Shown here one piece after another: positions 18,760 to 27,694 of a DNA stretch of 64,000 nucleotides. Position numbers and translations under genes: made by a program. Source of the DNA: Nocardia bhagyanarayanae. GTDB taxonomy: Bacteria; Actinomycetota; Actinomycetes; Mycobacteriales; Mycobacteriaceae. The stretch lies in assembly GCF_006716565.1 (NCBI RefSeq), contig NZ_VFPG01000001.1, positions 3,100,001 through 3,164,000 of the forward strand, given 5' to 3'. Below the pieces are notes generated by a model. The model ran no database searches and was not told where the DNA came from. It saw only the letters and a list, made by a program, of their open reading frames with translations. Every line of letters starts with the position of its first letter. Positions within the stretch are counted from its first letter, which is position 1.

Positions 18760-20040
18760 ATGAGTAGTTCCGCCGCCTGTGATGTGCCGATGTCGTCGAC
18801 CCGCCGGTTAGGGCGTGTGGTCTGGCTTGTGCCTGCGCTGCTCGTGGCGTTCACCACGCTGTGTCTGACGCTGCCGCTCTGGCCGTTCAAGGAGATCACC
18901 GGCGGCTTCATCGACCTGCAGGTCTACCGTCTCGGCGTCGAAACGCTGCGCGACGGCGGCGACATGTACGGACAACTCCCGCAGACGACCATCGGCATCG
19001 GTCTGCCCTTCATCTATCCGCCGTTCGCCGCCCTGGTGCTCGCGCCGTTCGCGCTGCTGCCCTGGGACGTCGCGGCGTTCGCCTTCTTCGTCACCTCGGT
19101 GGCCGCGCTGACGATCACGCTGTACCTGGTCGCCCGGCGGGTCTGGCCGGGCGAGAACGCGCGGCGGGTCGCGTTGTTCGCCACCGCCTGCGCGGCGCCG
19201 CTGGCCCTGCTGCTGGAACCGACCCGCTCGACGCTGGACTTCGGCCAGGTCAACCTGCTGCTGATGGCGCTGGTCGCGGCCGACTGCCTGACCGAGAAGC
19301 CGAAGTGGCGGCGCGGCATGCTGATCGGCATCGCGGCGGCGATCAAGCTGACTCCTGCCGCATTCGTCCTGTTCTTCCTGGTTCGCCGCGACTACAAGTC
19401 GGCGATCACCGCCGCCGTCACCGGCGCCGCCGCGACCGCGCTCAGCTTCCTCGTGCTGCCGAGCACCTCGGCGAAGTACTGGTTCGGCGGCCTCGGCAAT
19501 GTGGACGGCCTGAGCGGCTCGGCGTTCCACACCAACCAGTCGATCCAGGCGGTGCTCGCCCGGTTGCGGGTGCCGGAGCCCGCTTTCACCCTCGTCTGGC
19601 TGGTGGCCGGCGCGGCCCTGCTCGCGCTCGTCGTGCTCGCGATGCGGCGGGCGGCCGACGCTCCCGCGCTCGCACTGGCCATCAACGCGGTCTTCACTTT
19701 GCTGGTCTCGCCGATTTCGTGGTCGCACCACTGGATCTGGATCGCGCCCGCGCTGTTCGCCGTGATCGGCTACGCGATCCGGCTGCCGTGGCGGCGTGCG
19801 CTGGGCTGGTACGCGGTCGCCGCCGCCGTCGGTGCGGTGTTCGTCTACGGTCCGCAGAACTGGCTACCCAACGGCGAACAGCGCGAGTCGCTGTGGACGC
19901 CGTGGCAGCATTTCATCGGCAATACCTACGTGTGGCTGAGCGTGCTGCTTGTGGTGTTGTTCCTCGCGACGTCCAGGCGCAAGACGGCGGCGCTGACACC
20001 GGCGCACGTCCGGCAGGACGTACCCCAGCCGGTTTCGTAG
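18760..20040 (+). CDS. GT87-family polyprenyl-phosphate-mannose mannosyltransferase-like protein
   Basis: 426-residue multipass membrane protein (about ten hydrophobic segments) of the DUF2029/GT87 group, which includes mycobacterial PimE and arabinan- or mannan-branching alpha-(1-2) mannosyltransferases. Recognisable features are the first outer loop with FIDLQVYRLGVETLRDGGDM containing the Asp expected for catalysis, FIYPPFAALVLAPFALLP, LDFGQVNLLLMALVAAD, and ISWSHHWIW near the C-terminal half. It should use decaprenyl-phosphomannose on the outer face of the membrane to extend cell-envelope glycolipids. ATG 18760 is the first codon after the gap. It stands alone; a cell-envelope role fits a mycolata host. 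Confidence 0.85.
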   Translation: MSSSAACDVPMSSTRRLGRVVWLVPALLVAFTTLCLTLPLWPFKEITGGFIDLQVYRLGVETLRDGGDMYGQLPQTTIGIGLPFIYPPFAALVLAPFALLPWDVAAFAFFVTSVAALTITLYLVARRVWPGENARRVALFATACAAPLALLLEPTRSTLDFGQVNLLLMALVAADCLTEKPKWRRGMLIGIAAAIKLTPAAFVLFFLVRRDYKSAITAAVTGAAATALSFLVLPSTSAKYWFGGLGNVDGLSGSAFHTNQSIQAVLARLRVPEPAFTLVWLVAGAALLALVVLAMRRAADAPALALAINAVFTLLVSPISWSHHWIWIAPALFAVIGYAIRLPWRRALGWYAVAAAVGAVFVYGPQNWLPNGEQRESLWTPWQHFIGNTYVWLSVLLVVLFLATSRRKTAALTPAHVRQDVPQPVS

Positions 20041-20235
20041 CCGGTTCACCAGAGCGCGCGCGTCATCTCGGCTTCGAGGCGCGGGTCCGTGTCGGAGCAC
20101 GGACGACACCGAATTTGGCGCTGCCTACCGCCCGGTGTAGAGGAGCTGGGCGGGGCAGCCGCGACTGATTCAACGGGCCGTTCCTGAGCCGCGAGTACTC
20201 GGTTCGATGAGAAAGCGCTGAGAATCGGCCCGGGC

Positions 20236-21129
20236 TCAGGCCAGGGAGGCCAGCCACTCGTGCATCCAGCTCAGCGCCGTCTCGCCGCCGCCGACGGGGT
20301 AGCTGCCGTAGAGGGTGTGCGCCTCGGAGCGGTAGAACTCCTCGAGCTTCCTGCGGCGTTCCTCGTTGGCGGAGTCCGAGAGCTGGTTCTGCAGCAGCGC
20401 GACACCGCCGCGCGCCATCAGATCGTTGACGATGGTTCCGAATTCGAGCTGGTAACGCCACATGTTGGCGAGGTCGGGGCTGGAGCTCTGGGCCAGGAAA
20501 CCGGCGAACCTGGTGACGAAGTCGTCGGAGGCGGTGGCGCAGTAGAGATCGCCGACCGCGCAGATCGTGCGGGTCTGCGGCGTGACCCAGCCGAATCCGC
20601 CCACCCGCGGACCGCCCGCGCCCGCGCCGCCGACCGGCGGGCCGACCAACGCGTCGGTGGGGGAGCGGCGCGGGTCGGAGATGAGGCCGACCGCCACGAT
20701 CCGTTGCGGCGGCACCACGCCGAGCCCGGTGCCGATCTCGGCGGCCACGTCGCCCGCCGCGTCGGCGCCCTGGCTGTAGCCGACCAGCGCGAGCTTGGTC
20801 GCGCCGCACTGGCGCCCCATCGCGCCGAGCATGCCGCGGGCGTTGTCGACGGCTTCCTTCTTGGACGCGCCGTACACGTCGCCCTCCCACGGGAAGGCGG
20901 TCGCGGCGTAGCTGACGTAGTCGACACGCACCGAGGACGGCAAGCCATCGGTCACTCCGGCGAGCATGCCGGGACCTGGCCGGTGCTCGTCGCTCTCCCA
21001 GGTACCCGGAATCGCCACGACGTACATGCTCGGACAGCCCGGATCGGCCTGCGCCCCGCCGCCGACGGAAATGGTGGACAACGCCATCGCCGAGATAGCG
21101 ATGACCGCACGAAGAAGTGTGGATCGCAT
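20236..21129 (-). CDS. Secreted cutinase-family serine esterase
   Basis: 297 residues, with a Sec signal peptide (MRSTLLRAVIAISAMALST, cleavage near AQA-DP). The mature N-terminus GCPSMYVVAIPGTWES and the nucleophile motif LALVGYSQGADAAGDVA place it in the cutinase/culp-like alpha/beta hydrolases; TRTICAVGDLYC carries the second conserved Cys and an Asp of the triad. A C-terminal segment of about 100 residues extends beyond the classic cutinase core. ATG 21129 has GGGAGC upstream at good spacing, although the frame stays open further. Relatives act on lipids or short esters outside the cell. Confidence 0.85.
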   Translation of the reverse strand: MRSTLLRAVIAISAMALSTISVGGGAQADPGCPSMYVVAIPGTWESDEHRPGPGMLAGVTDGLPSSVRVDYVSYAATAFPWEGDVYGASKKEAVDNARGMLGAMGRQCGATKLALVGYSQGADAAGDVAAEIGTGLGVVPPQRIVAVGLISDPRRSPTDALVGPPVGGAGAGGPRVGGFGWVTPQTRTICAVGDLYCATASDDFVTRFAGFLAQSSSPDLANMWRYQLEFGTIVNDLMARGGVALLQNQLSDSANEERRRKLEEFYRSEAHTLYGSYPVGGGETALSWMHEWLASLA

Positions 21130-21405
21130 GGTGCCGCTCCCCTTGCTGCACGCCCCGCTGGGGCTCCACTGACCGATCCGCCCCCCGGAAGACCCCAGTC
21201 GGCGCTGCCGGACGGAGCCGTCCGAACCCGAGAGGGGGTTGCTGTACAGCTTGTGGGACGTCCGGAAGGCGGCTTTGAGACCATAGGGTCTCAGATGCAT
21301 GCGAGGGTAGCCCAGGCGTGCGACGGCACACAATCGCCGCCAATAGTGATTCAGATCACCAAACCGGCGGAAGTTTCGACGTTTCGACCGACCCCGCCGC
21401 TCCCA

Positions 21406-22830
21406 TCAGCGAATTCGCGCTACGGCTCCCGCTTCTTCCGGCCAGCGCTGCGCCCACGGCCTCGCCTTTTCGATTTGCGCTGCGACGCGCAGGATTTCGA
21501 GTTCACCGTCGGGACGGCCGACCAGCTGGACGCTGAGCGGCAGTCCGGAATCCGACCAGCCCGCGGGGATCGCGGCGGCCGGGTTACCGCACACGTTCCA
21601 CATCGCGGTGTAGGCGGTCATCGGCATGCTGCGCAGGATCGCGTGCAGCGCGCCCGCACCGTCCAGCCTGCCGACCGGCGGCGGCAGCTGCGGCAAGGTC
21701 GGGGTGAGCACAAGGTCGTAGCGTTCGAAAACGCGGTGGACCCGGGCGGCGACTCGTTCGCCGTGGCGCTCCGCCCAACGCAGCACGGGTTCGGGTGCGA
21801 GCGCACGCGCGGTGGCCGCGAGTGTGCGAGTACGGCGCTCGAGGAGGTCGGGGCGGTCGACGCGCTCGGCCTCCTCTCTGATGCCGCCGAGGAATTGCGG
21901 GAAGAACGCGGAGGTGGCGTCGGGATAGTCGGGATCGAATTCCTCGACGTGGTGGCCGAGTTCGGTCAACGTGCCGGCCATCGAGCGGACCGCCGCGGCG
22001 CACTCGGGATCGAGGCGGGTCATGGGCACGGCGGAGCGCACCGACACGGCGATCCGCAAGGGCGTCGCGGGGGCGGCCGCCGAGAACGAGATCGTCGGCG
22101 CGGGCGCGTGCCAGCGATCCCCGGCGACGGTACCGCTGATGACGTCGTAGAGCAGTGCGCTGTCGGCGACCGACCTGGTCAGCACGCCGAGCGTGCCGAG
22201 CGCGCGCCACAGGTCACCGTTGGGCGCGGTGCTGACCCGCCCGCGCTGCGGCTTCAAACCGAACAGACCGCAGCACGCCGCCGGAATCCGGATCGAGCCG
22301 CCGCCGTCGCCGCCGGTGGCCGCCGCCACCACGCCCGCCGCTACCGCCGCCGCGGAACCGCCGCTGGAGCCGCCCGTACTGCGGGTGGTGTCCCAGGGAT
22401 TGCGCGTGTAGCCGTGCGCCGCGGATTCGGTGAACGGCCAGGTGCCGAACTCCGGCATCGCGGTCTTGCCGACGATGATCGCGCCCGCCGCGCGCAGCCG
22501 TCGCACGATCTCCGAGTCGGCCGCGGCGGGTGTGGTCACCGCGGCGCCGCCGTAGGTGGTGCGGACGCCCGCGACGTCGACCTCGTCCTTGATCGCGATC
22601 GGCACGCCGTGCAGCGCGCCGAGTTCTCGCCCGGCTGCTTGGTCTTCGTCGCGGGTTCGGGCCTGCGCCAACGCTTCCTCGGCGAGCACGGTGACGAAGG
22701 CGTTGAGCCGCGGCTGGACGCGGTCGATGTGCGCGAGGGTCTGCTCGGTGAGTTCGACCGCCGAGATGCGACCGGTACGGATGGCCTCGGCCTGGCCGAG
22801 AACTCCGGTGTACCGCGGTCGCTCACTCAT
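21406..22830 (-). CDS. Amidase (amidase-signature family)
   Basis: 474 residues. The Ser-cisSer-Lys triad is visible: Lys in PIAIKDEVDVAGV, the cis-Ser in STGGSSGGSAAAVAAG and the nucleophile Ser in GGDGGGSIRIPAA. The length is typical of free amidases rather than GatA, and no gatB or gatC genes are adjacent. Substrate cannot be assigned. ATG 22830 is preceded by GAGGGAA. It is divergent from the secreted protein gene at 22961, with 130 bp between them. No signal peptide, so it acts in the cytoplasm. Confidence 0.9.
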   Translation of the reverse strand: MSERPRYTGVLGQAEAIRTGRISAVELTEQTLAHIDRVQPRLNAFVTVLAEEALAQARTRDEDQAAGRELGALHGVPIAIKDEVDVAGVRTTYGGAAVTTPAAADSEIVRRLRAAGAIIVGKTAMPEFGTWPFTESAAHGYTRNPWDTTRSTGGSSGGSAAAVAAGVVAAATGGDGGGSIRIPAACCGLFGLKPQRGRVSTAPNGDLWRALGTLGVLTRSVADSALLYDVISGTVAGDRWHAPAPTISFSAAAPATPLRIAVSVRSAVPMTRLDPECAAAVRSMAGTLTELGHHVEEFDPDYPDATSAFFPQFLGGIREEAERVDRPDLLERRTRTLAATARALAPEPVLRWAERHGERVAARVHRVFERYDLVLTPTLPQLPPPVGRLDGAGALHAILRSMPMTAYTAMWNVCGNPAAAIPAGWSDSGLPLSVQLVGRPDGELEILRVAAQIEKARPWAQRWPEEAGAVARIR

Positions 22831-22960
22831 CGGGTTCCCTCTCGTGGGGCCGGTGCGTTCACGTGGACGCACGTTCAGTTGTCCGATTAGATGTCGCGCC
22901 GTGTGGCGTGTCAAGGGTGGTGCGGGGCATCGGCGCCGTTCGCGGGTGATACTGGCGCGC

Positions 22961-24121
22961 GTGAACATGATCGCCGTGCTGCGCCGCGTTCTCGCGGTCG
23001 TCGCTGTCGTAGGTTCCGCCGTGGCGCCGATGGCGCTGACGCCGCCGGCGCAGGCCGGGCCGCTGACGGACTGCGGGTGGAGCAGACGGATCGGCGCCGA
23101 CACGCTGAACGTCGCGCTGCCCGACACCTTCGCCAACTACTGGATGGCGGCCGTCCCCGGGTTGCCCGCCGAGGGCATCACCCTGCGCGGCCGGTATCCG
23201 CACGGCCGGTACATCTCGTTCACCAGCTACCAGGGATCGCGGACCTTGGACGGCCTGGACGATCTGCGCATCGATCCGGATCCGGGCAGCGTCAACCCGT
23301 TCCGGCCCGGAGCGGACCGTGCGGCGACCGAACGCTCTTTCACGGTGCGGGTACTGCCGGGCCCGCGACCCGAGCGGCCCGCGCCGAACACCCTCTACGC
23401 GGATTCCGGACTGGCCCTGATCATCTACCGGGTCTACCGCGCCGACGAGGGGCGCGATCCGCTCGGCGGGGAGCCGTTGCCGGAGATCACCGTGCACGGG
23501 GCCGACGGCCCGCGCGTACTTCCGGCGTGCACGGCGGATCAGGGGGCGACCGACACGTCCGCCGCGCGCCTGTCCAGCGGTCAGCGTCTGCCCGCGAACG
23601 TGCCGGGCCCGGACTACCGCGTGTGGTCCAAGACGAGCGGCGACGGCGTGTTCGCCAACCCGGACAACACCTATCTCGCCTCGCACGTCGCGCCGCGGGC
23701 GGGGCAGGTCGCGGTCGTCCGCGCCAAGCTCCCGACGACCCCCGCGACCTACCGCGGCCAGGTGACCATGGCGCCCGCGCAACTGCGGTACTGGTCGATG
23801 TGCTCGAACGAACTTGCCACGACCCGTGTTTCGGCCTGCGTCGTCGACGACGAGACGCCGGTCGACGAGCGGGGCTGGTTCACCGTCGTGGTCTCCGATC
23901 CCGCCGACCGGCCCGCGAACGCGACCCGTGATTGCGGCGTCGCGTGGTTGCCGACGACCGGTATCACCACCACGCTCTTGATGCGGAACATGCTGCCGGA
24001 CAAGGATTTCGCGCAGGCGATCCAGCGCGCGCCGGAGGGCGATCCGGCCTCGGGGATGGGGGATTACCACCCGCGTACCGAGTTGCGCGCGACCGCCGAG
24101 TTCGAGGCGATCGGCTGCTGA
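22961..24121 (+). CDS. Secreted protein of unknown function
   Basis: 386 residues from GTG 22961 (ATG 22967 is nearly as good). A clear Sec signal (MIAVLRRVLAVVAVVGSAVA) ends near AQA-GP. The mature protein contains four well-spaced cysteines, two of them in LRYWSMCSNELATTRVSACV. Stretches such as FANPDNTYLASHV and GWFTVVVSDPADRPANATRD suggest a beta-rich globular domain resembling DUF1214-type proteins, but the match is by impression only. No catalytic motif is evident. The gene is not in an operon with its neighbours. Confidence 0.72.
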   Translation: MNMIAVLRRVLAVVAVVGSAVAPMALTPPAQAGPLTDCGWSRRIGADTLNVALPDTFANYWMAAVPGLPAEGITLRGRYPHGRYISFTSYQGSRTLDGLDDLRIDPDPGSVNPFRPGADRAATERSFTVRVLPGPRPERPAPNTLYADSGLALIIYRVYRADEGRDPLGGEPLPEITVHGADGPRVLPACTADQGATDTSAARLSSGQRLPANVPGPDYRVWSKTSGDGVFANPDNTYLASHVAPRAGQVAVVRAKLPTTPATYRGQVTMAPAQLRYWSMCSNELATTRVSACVVDDETPVDERGWFTVVVSDPADRPANATRDCGVAWLPTTGITTTLLMRNMLPDKDFAQAIQRAPEGDPASGMGDYHPRTELRATAEFEAIGC

Positions 24122-24133
24122 GTTCGCCGTCCG

Positions 24134-24730
24134 TCAGACCGGAACGAGCAGATGATCGAGCACCCGCCGAACCATCGACGCGACATCCGAATCTCCCAGG
24201 CGCAGGGCGGTATTCGCCGCCAGCAACACCGCGTCGAGCTGAAAGGCCGCGAGCTCCGGGTCGAGCTCGCCGATCTCGCCGACCGCCACGGCATGCCGGA
24301 ACTGCGCCGCGAGGGTGGCGCGCCAGTCGCGTTGGTCGCGCAGCAACGCCTCGCGGACCGACCCTGGGCGGCTGTCGAATTCGGTCATGACGGCGGCGCG
24401 GAAACAGCCGCCCGCGAACAGTGGCTCCTCGGCGTAATCGAGCCAGTGCGCTACGAGCGCACGCAGCTGGGGGACTCCGCGCGGCTCACTGCGCGCTGGT
24501 TCCACGACGGCGGCGACGAAGAGCTCGCGCGCGTGGTCGATGGCCGCGAGTTGCAGCGTCTCCTTCGATTTGAACAGCGTCTGCACCCCCGCCTTGCTCA
24601 TGCCGGTGTCGGTGGCGAGGCGGCCGAAGCTGAGGCCGTCGAGGCCGTCGAGGGAGGCTAGGTCGACGGCTCGGCGCAACACCATGCCGCGGGTGCGCGC
24701 CCCGCGCAACAGCCGCTTGTCGGTGGTCAC
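24134..24730 (-). CDS. TetR-family transcriptional regulator
   Basis: 198 residues. The N-terminal helix-turn-helix lies in about residues 12-55 (LRRAVDLASLDGLDGLSFGR, then LATDTGMSKAGVQTLFKSKE), with a ligand-binding C-terminal domain of the TetR_C_6 style (AHWLDYAEEPLFAGGCFRAA). The GTG start at 24730 lies within a four-base overlap with the stop of the SGNH hydrolase gene, so the regulator is co-translated with it. A palindrome upstream of the hydrolase start is the likely operator, making the pair self-repressing until a ligand binds (inference). Confidence 0.88.
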   Translation of the reverse strand: MTTDKRLLRGARTRGMVLRRAVDLASLDGLDGLSFGRLATDTGMSKAGVQTLFKSKETLQLAAIDHARELFVAAVVEPARSEPRGVPQLRALVAHWLDYAEEPLFAGGCFRAAVMTEFDSRPGSVREALLRDQRDWRATLAAQFRHAVAVGEIGELDPELAAFQLDAVLLAANTALRLGDSDVASMVRRVLDHLLVPV

Positions 24731-25407
24731 GACGCGACCCGCTGACCGAGGCGATGGGCGAGCTGCTTGACCGTTTCGGCGGCGAGCACCGCCTGGCCGT
24801 TGGTGGCGAAGTGGATGCGGTCGGCGCTGAGCAGATCGGCGCGGTCGTTGACCGGGTGATCCCACATGTCGACGACTACCGCGCGATACTCGGCGGCCAC
24901 CCGGCGGGTGATCGCGTTGACGGTGCGGACCCGGTCGGTCCAATCCGCGAACACGGGCACCCGATACGCGCGGCCGAGCGTGAAAGTCGTCAGCTGTGCG
25001 CCCGTCGCCGCGGCGCGGCGGTACAGCTCGCGCAGGCGTCCCTCGATCAGCGCGTAGTCGGGGGTTCGGCGGACGATGTCGTTGGCGCCGCACGGCAGGT
25101 GCAGCAGGTCGGGGGCGAAATCGATCATGCGATCCAGCTGGTCGAAGGCCTGTTCGGTCGTGGCGCCGTCGACCGCAGTGTTGAGGTACGCCAGGTCGGG
25201 CGCGACCCGCCGCAGCGCGTCGGCGACGCGGTCGGCCCAGGACAGGCTGGCGTATCCGGAGCGCGGATCGCCGGTGCCTGCCGAGAGGCTGTCGCCGATC
25301 ACCCCGAAGCGCCGCCAGGGTGCGTCGAACAGGAGGGCCGCGGACTCCAAGGCGGACAAGCAGTACGGGTCCGATTCTTCGGTGCTGAAGTGCTCTGCGA
25401 TGCTCAC
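24727..25407 (-). CDS. SGNH/GDSL-family hydrolase
   Basis: 226 residues, cytoplasmic (no signal). Block I is FGVIGDSLSAGTGD with the nucleophile Ser, block II supplies the Gly in NTAVDGATT, block III is LPCGANDIVRRT with Asn, and block V is SADRIHFATNGQ with the Asp-x-x-His pair. This is an esterase or lipase of the GDSL superfamily; the substrate is unknown. First gene of a two-gene unit with the TetR regulator (four-base overlap). The start at 25407 lies ten bases from the operator palindrome. Confidence 0.88.
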   Translation of the reverse strand: MSIAEHFSTEESDPYCLSALESAALLFDAPWRRFGVIGDSLSAGTGDPRSGYASLSWADRVADALRRVAPDLAYLNTAVDGATTEQAFDQLDRMIDFAPDLLHLPCGANDIVRRTPDYALIEGRLRELYRRAAATGAQLTTFTLGRAYRVPVFADWTDRVRTVNAITRRVAAEYRAVVVDMWDHPVNDRADLLSADRIHFATNGQAVLAAETVKQLAHRLGQRVAS

Positions 25408-25416
25408 GAACTAAAC

Positions 25417-25432
25417 ATACGTCCGACCGTAT
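25417..25432. promoter_or_regulatory. Candidate TetR operator before the SGNH-tetR unit
   Basis: ATACG-TCCGAC-CGTAT is a 16-bp inverted repeat with 5-bp arms (25417-25421, 25428-25432), extended by near-symmetric flanks. It lies immediately upstream of the hydrolase start, the place expected for autoregulation by the TetR encoded in the same unit. Confidence 0.6.
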
Positions 25433-25590
25433 ACAGCGATCAAGAGCGAATTCCTGGCCGGAATTCTCGATTTCGGACCGGTCGTTTTAGTTCGCGAAAC
25501 ACGCTGCACCCCAATGTTTCCGGTCGGATCGCGGTAAGATCACGTCGGCGTTTTCGAACCGTCGCCGACATTCTGAAGAGGGGTACAGCT

Positions 25591-25884
25591 GTGAGCATGA
25601 TTCTCGCTACGGCACATGACATGTACGGCACAGTGCTGGCCCAGGTCGGGAACCCGACCCCCGAGGCCCCGCCCATCTCGGACAAGATCCTCCAGATGGT
25701 TCGCTACCTCACCTGGTTCGTGCTGCTCTCGGGAATCGCCGCCATCACCTACGCGGGCGGCCGGTTCGCCTGGGAGAAGTGGACCGGCGGCGGCCTCCAG
25801 TCGCCGAAGATGGTGGCCGGAGCCATGCTGGGCGGCGCCATCGCCACCAGTGCGGGCACCATCATGAACGCCGTCGTCGGCTGA
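25591..25884 (+). CDS. Small two-helix membrane protein, pilin-like topology
   Basis: 97 residues from GTG 25591, with AGAGGGG eight bases upstream. A short N-terminal part (VLAQVGNPTPEAPPISD) precedes helix 1, MVRYLTWFVLLSGIAAITYA, then a basic turn RFAWEKWTGGGLQSPKM and helix 2, VAGAMLGGAIATSAGTIMNA. The size and two-helix hairpin recall VirB2/TrbC-type subunits and small proteins of actinobacterial conjugative elements; this is a resemblance in shape, not a homology claim. No secretion or conjugation genes are adjacent, so it may be a remnant or a chromosomal homologue. Confidence 0.65.
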   Translation: MSMILATAHDMYGTVLAQVGNPTPEAPPISDKILQMVRYLTWFVLLSGIAAITYAGGRFAWEKWTGGGLQSPKMVAGAMLGGAIATSAGTIMNAVVG

Positions 25885-25902
25885 GGCCGGGCCGGGCGTC
25901 GG

Positions 25903-26448
25903 TCAGACGGCGCGCCACTTGATGGAGCAGCCCATGCTCGGTCGCTGCGGCTCCGGCGCGGGCTTGCCCGCGCGCACCGCGGCGAGTGCGGCGCGCAGCT
26001 CCGAGCCGGTGACGGGTTTGCCGTTGCCCGGGGTGGATTCGTCGAACGCGCCGCGATAGGCCAGCAGGAGACGCGCGTCGTAGAGGAAGAAGTCCGGGGT
26101 GCAGGCCGCGCCGAAAACGCGGCCGACCGACTGGGTTTCGTCGATGAGGTACGGGAACGTCCACCCGGCCCGTTCCGCTTGTGCGCGAAGACCTTCCGGC
26201 TTGTCGTCCGGATAAGCGTCGGCGTCGTTGGTGCAGATCGCCACGGCGGGCACGCCCGAGTCGGCGATCACCGCGCCGAGTTCGTTCTCGATGTGCTTCA
26301 CATACGGGCAGTGGTTGCACGCGAAGACGACCAGCAGTCCGGGACCGTTCGCGTAATCGGACAGGCGATGGGTCCGGCCGTCCAGGTCGCGCAGCGCGAA
26401 TTCGGGCGCGCGCGTGCCCAGCGGGACCATCAAGGATTCGAGTGCCAT
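25903..26448 (-). CDS. Peroxiredoxin-like thioredoxin-fold protein
   Basis: 181 residues of the AhpC/TSA type. FALRDLDGRTHRLSDY precedes the active-site stretch LLVVFACNHCPYVKHIENEL, which has a CNHC pair in place of the usual peroxiredoxin PxxxTxxC. CTPDFFLYDARLLLAYRG carries the cis-Pro preceded by Thr (TP) and an extra Cys. This subgroup (CNHCP) is widespread and annotated as thioredoxin family; a disulfide reductase or peroxidase role is likely. The gene converges on the small membrane protein gene with an 18-base gap. Confidence 0.87.
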   Translation of the reverse strand: MALESLMVPLGTRAPEFALRDLDGRTHRLSDYANGPGLLVVFACNHCPYVKHIENELGAVIADSGVPAVAICTNDADAYPDDKPEGLRAQAERAGWTFPYLIDETQSVGRVFGAACTPDFFLYDARLLLAYRGAFDESTPGNGKPVTGSELRAALAAVRAGKPAPEPQRPSMGCSIKWRAV

Positions 26449-26530
26449 GGCTGCCTCCGTCCGGTTCCCTTACGAGGGTAACCGGGTCGCGGAGTCCGCG
26501 GGCGTTGTCGAACGGTCTACCGCGGGCGCC

Positions 26531-27490
26531 TCACTTCGTCAGATCGGCGGGATCGGTGTTGGCGCCGCACAGCACGACGCACACCCGCTCGCCGGGCGCG
26601 GGACGGTACGCGCCGGAGGTCAGCGCGGCCATGGCGGTCGCGGCGGCGTGTTCGACCGCCAAGCGATGCTCGGCCCAGAGGGCCCTGCGGGTGGCGACGA
26701 TCTCCTCGTCCGAGACGAGTACCGACACCGAGTCCGCCGCGTGGGCCGCGACGAGGGCCAGTTCGGTGACGCGGCGGGCGCCGAGCGCGTCGGCGGCCAC
26801 CGAGTCGACCGCGACGTCGACGGGTGCGCCGGCGGCGAGCGCGGCGTGCAGCGCACGGCAGTTCCGCGGTTCCACGGCGACCACGCGGAGGCCGTGATGG
26901 GCCGCCGCGGTGGCGATCCCGGCGAACAAGCCACCACCGCCGACCGCGACGACGACGGTGTCCAGCCGGGGCAGCCGCCGATGGATCTCGGTCAGCAGGG
27001 TGCCCGCGCCCGCGGCGATGAGCGGGTTGTCGTAGGCGTGCGAGAGCAGCGCGCCGCTGGACTCGGCGAAGGCGTGGCAGGCCGCGAGCGCGTCAGCGTA
27101 CTGCTCGCCGACCAGCCGGACGTCCGCGCCGTAGCCGCGCAGCTTGTCGATCTTCACCGTGGGCGCGGTGGCGGGCAGGAAGACCGTGGCGGGCACGTGC
27201 TGGCTGCGCGCCGCCCACGCGCAGGCCATGCCCGCGTTGCCGCCGGAGGCGATGGTGACGCCGGAGTCGGGCAGGCTGCCCGCCTCGCGGTGCGCCTGGA
27301 GGAAGTTCTGCGCGCCCCTGGCCTTGAACGTCCCGGTGTGCTGGAGGAATTCGAGGGCCAGCCAGAGGCCGGGCGACCCGTCGTCCGGGGAGTCGGCGGG
27401 CGCGACCGTGACGGGTCGGACGCGCCCCGCGATGCGCTCGGCGGCCGCCTCGATGTCGTCGTAACCAAGTTTCGTCGGGTTCGGTTCCAT
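26531..27490 (-). CDS. PLP-dependent threonine/serine dehydratase-like enzyme
   Basis: 319 residues, fold type II PLP enzyme. The PLP Lys is in HTGTFKARGAQNFL, the phosphate- and substrate-binding loop is IASGGNAGMACAWAA, and the glycine-rich phosphate site is VVAVGGGGLFAGIA. There is no ACT regulatory domain, so it is a catabolic-type or racemase-like serine/threonine ammonia-lyase rather than IlvA. The start at 27490 has a GGAG-type site upstream (reverse of CTCC). It is divergent from the lipoprotein gene at 27695, with a 9-bp inverted repeat between them. Confidence 0.87.
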   Translation of the reverse strand: MEPNPTKLGYDDIEAAAERIAGRVRPVTVAPADSPDDGSPGLWLALEFLQHTGTFKARGAQNFLQAHREAGSLPDSGVTIASGGNAGMACAWAARSQHVPATVFLPATAPTVKIDKLRGYGADVRLVGEQYADALAACHAFAESSGALLSHAYDNPLIAAGAGTLLTEIHRRLPRLDTVVVAVGGGGLFAGIATAAAHHGLRVVAVEPRNCRALHAALAAGAPVDVAVDSVAADALGARRVTELALVAAHAADSVSVLVSDEEIVATRRALWAEHRLAVEHAAATAMAALTSGAYRPAPGERVCVVLCGANTDPADLTK

Positions 27491-27563
27491 CGGGCTCCTC
27501 CGGCATCATCAGGCGAACGCGATCATAGTCAGCCGCGCGGGGGCTGGAATTACGCGTGCGGAA

Positions 27564-27589
27564 CGCGCAATTTGCCGACCAATTGCGCG
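27564..27589. promoter_or_regulatory. Inverted repeat between dehydratase and lipoprotein genes
   Basis: CGCGCAATT (27564-27572) and its exact complement AATTGCGCG (27581-27589) flank an eight-base spacer. It sits in the divergent promoter region of genes starting at 27490 and 27695 and is a good operator candidate. No adjacent regulator gene. Confidence 0.5.
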
Positions 27590-27694
27590 AATACGGCGCG
27601 GATTACCGTTGAGTCAGCGGAAAAGCTGTCATGCTCTGTTTCGTTCGCTGATCCGACCCGCTGCCGAGTGCACGGGATGAAGAGAGGTCGATCC

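Noticed and set aside
20260..22890. An 876-codon plus-strand frame
   Set aside because: It is antisense to the cutinase and amidase genes, has no family features and is explained by GC-rich codon bias.
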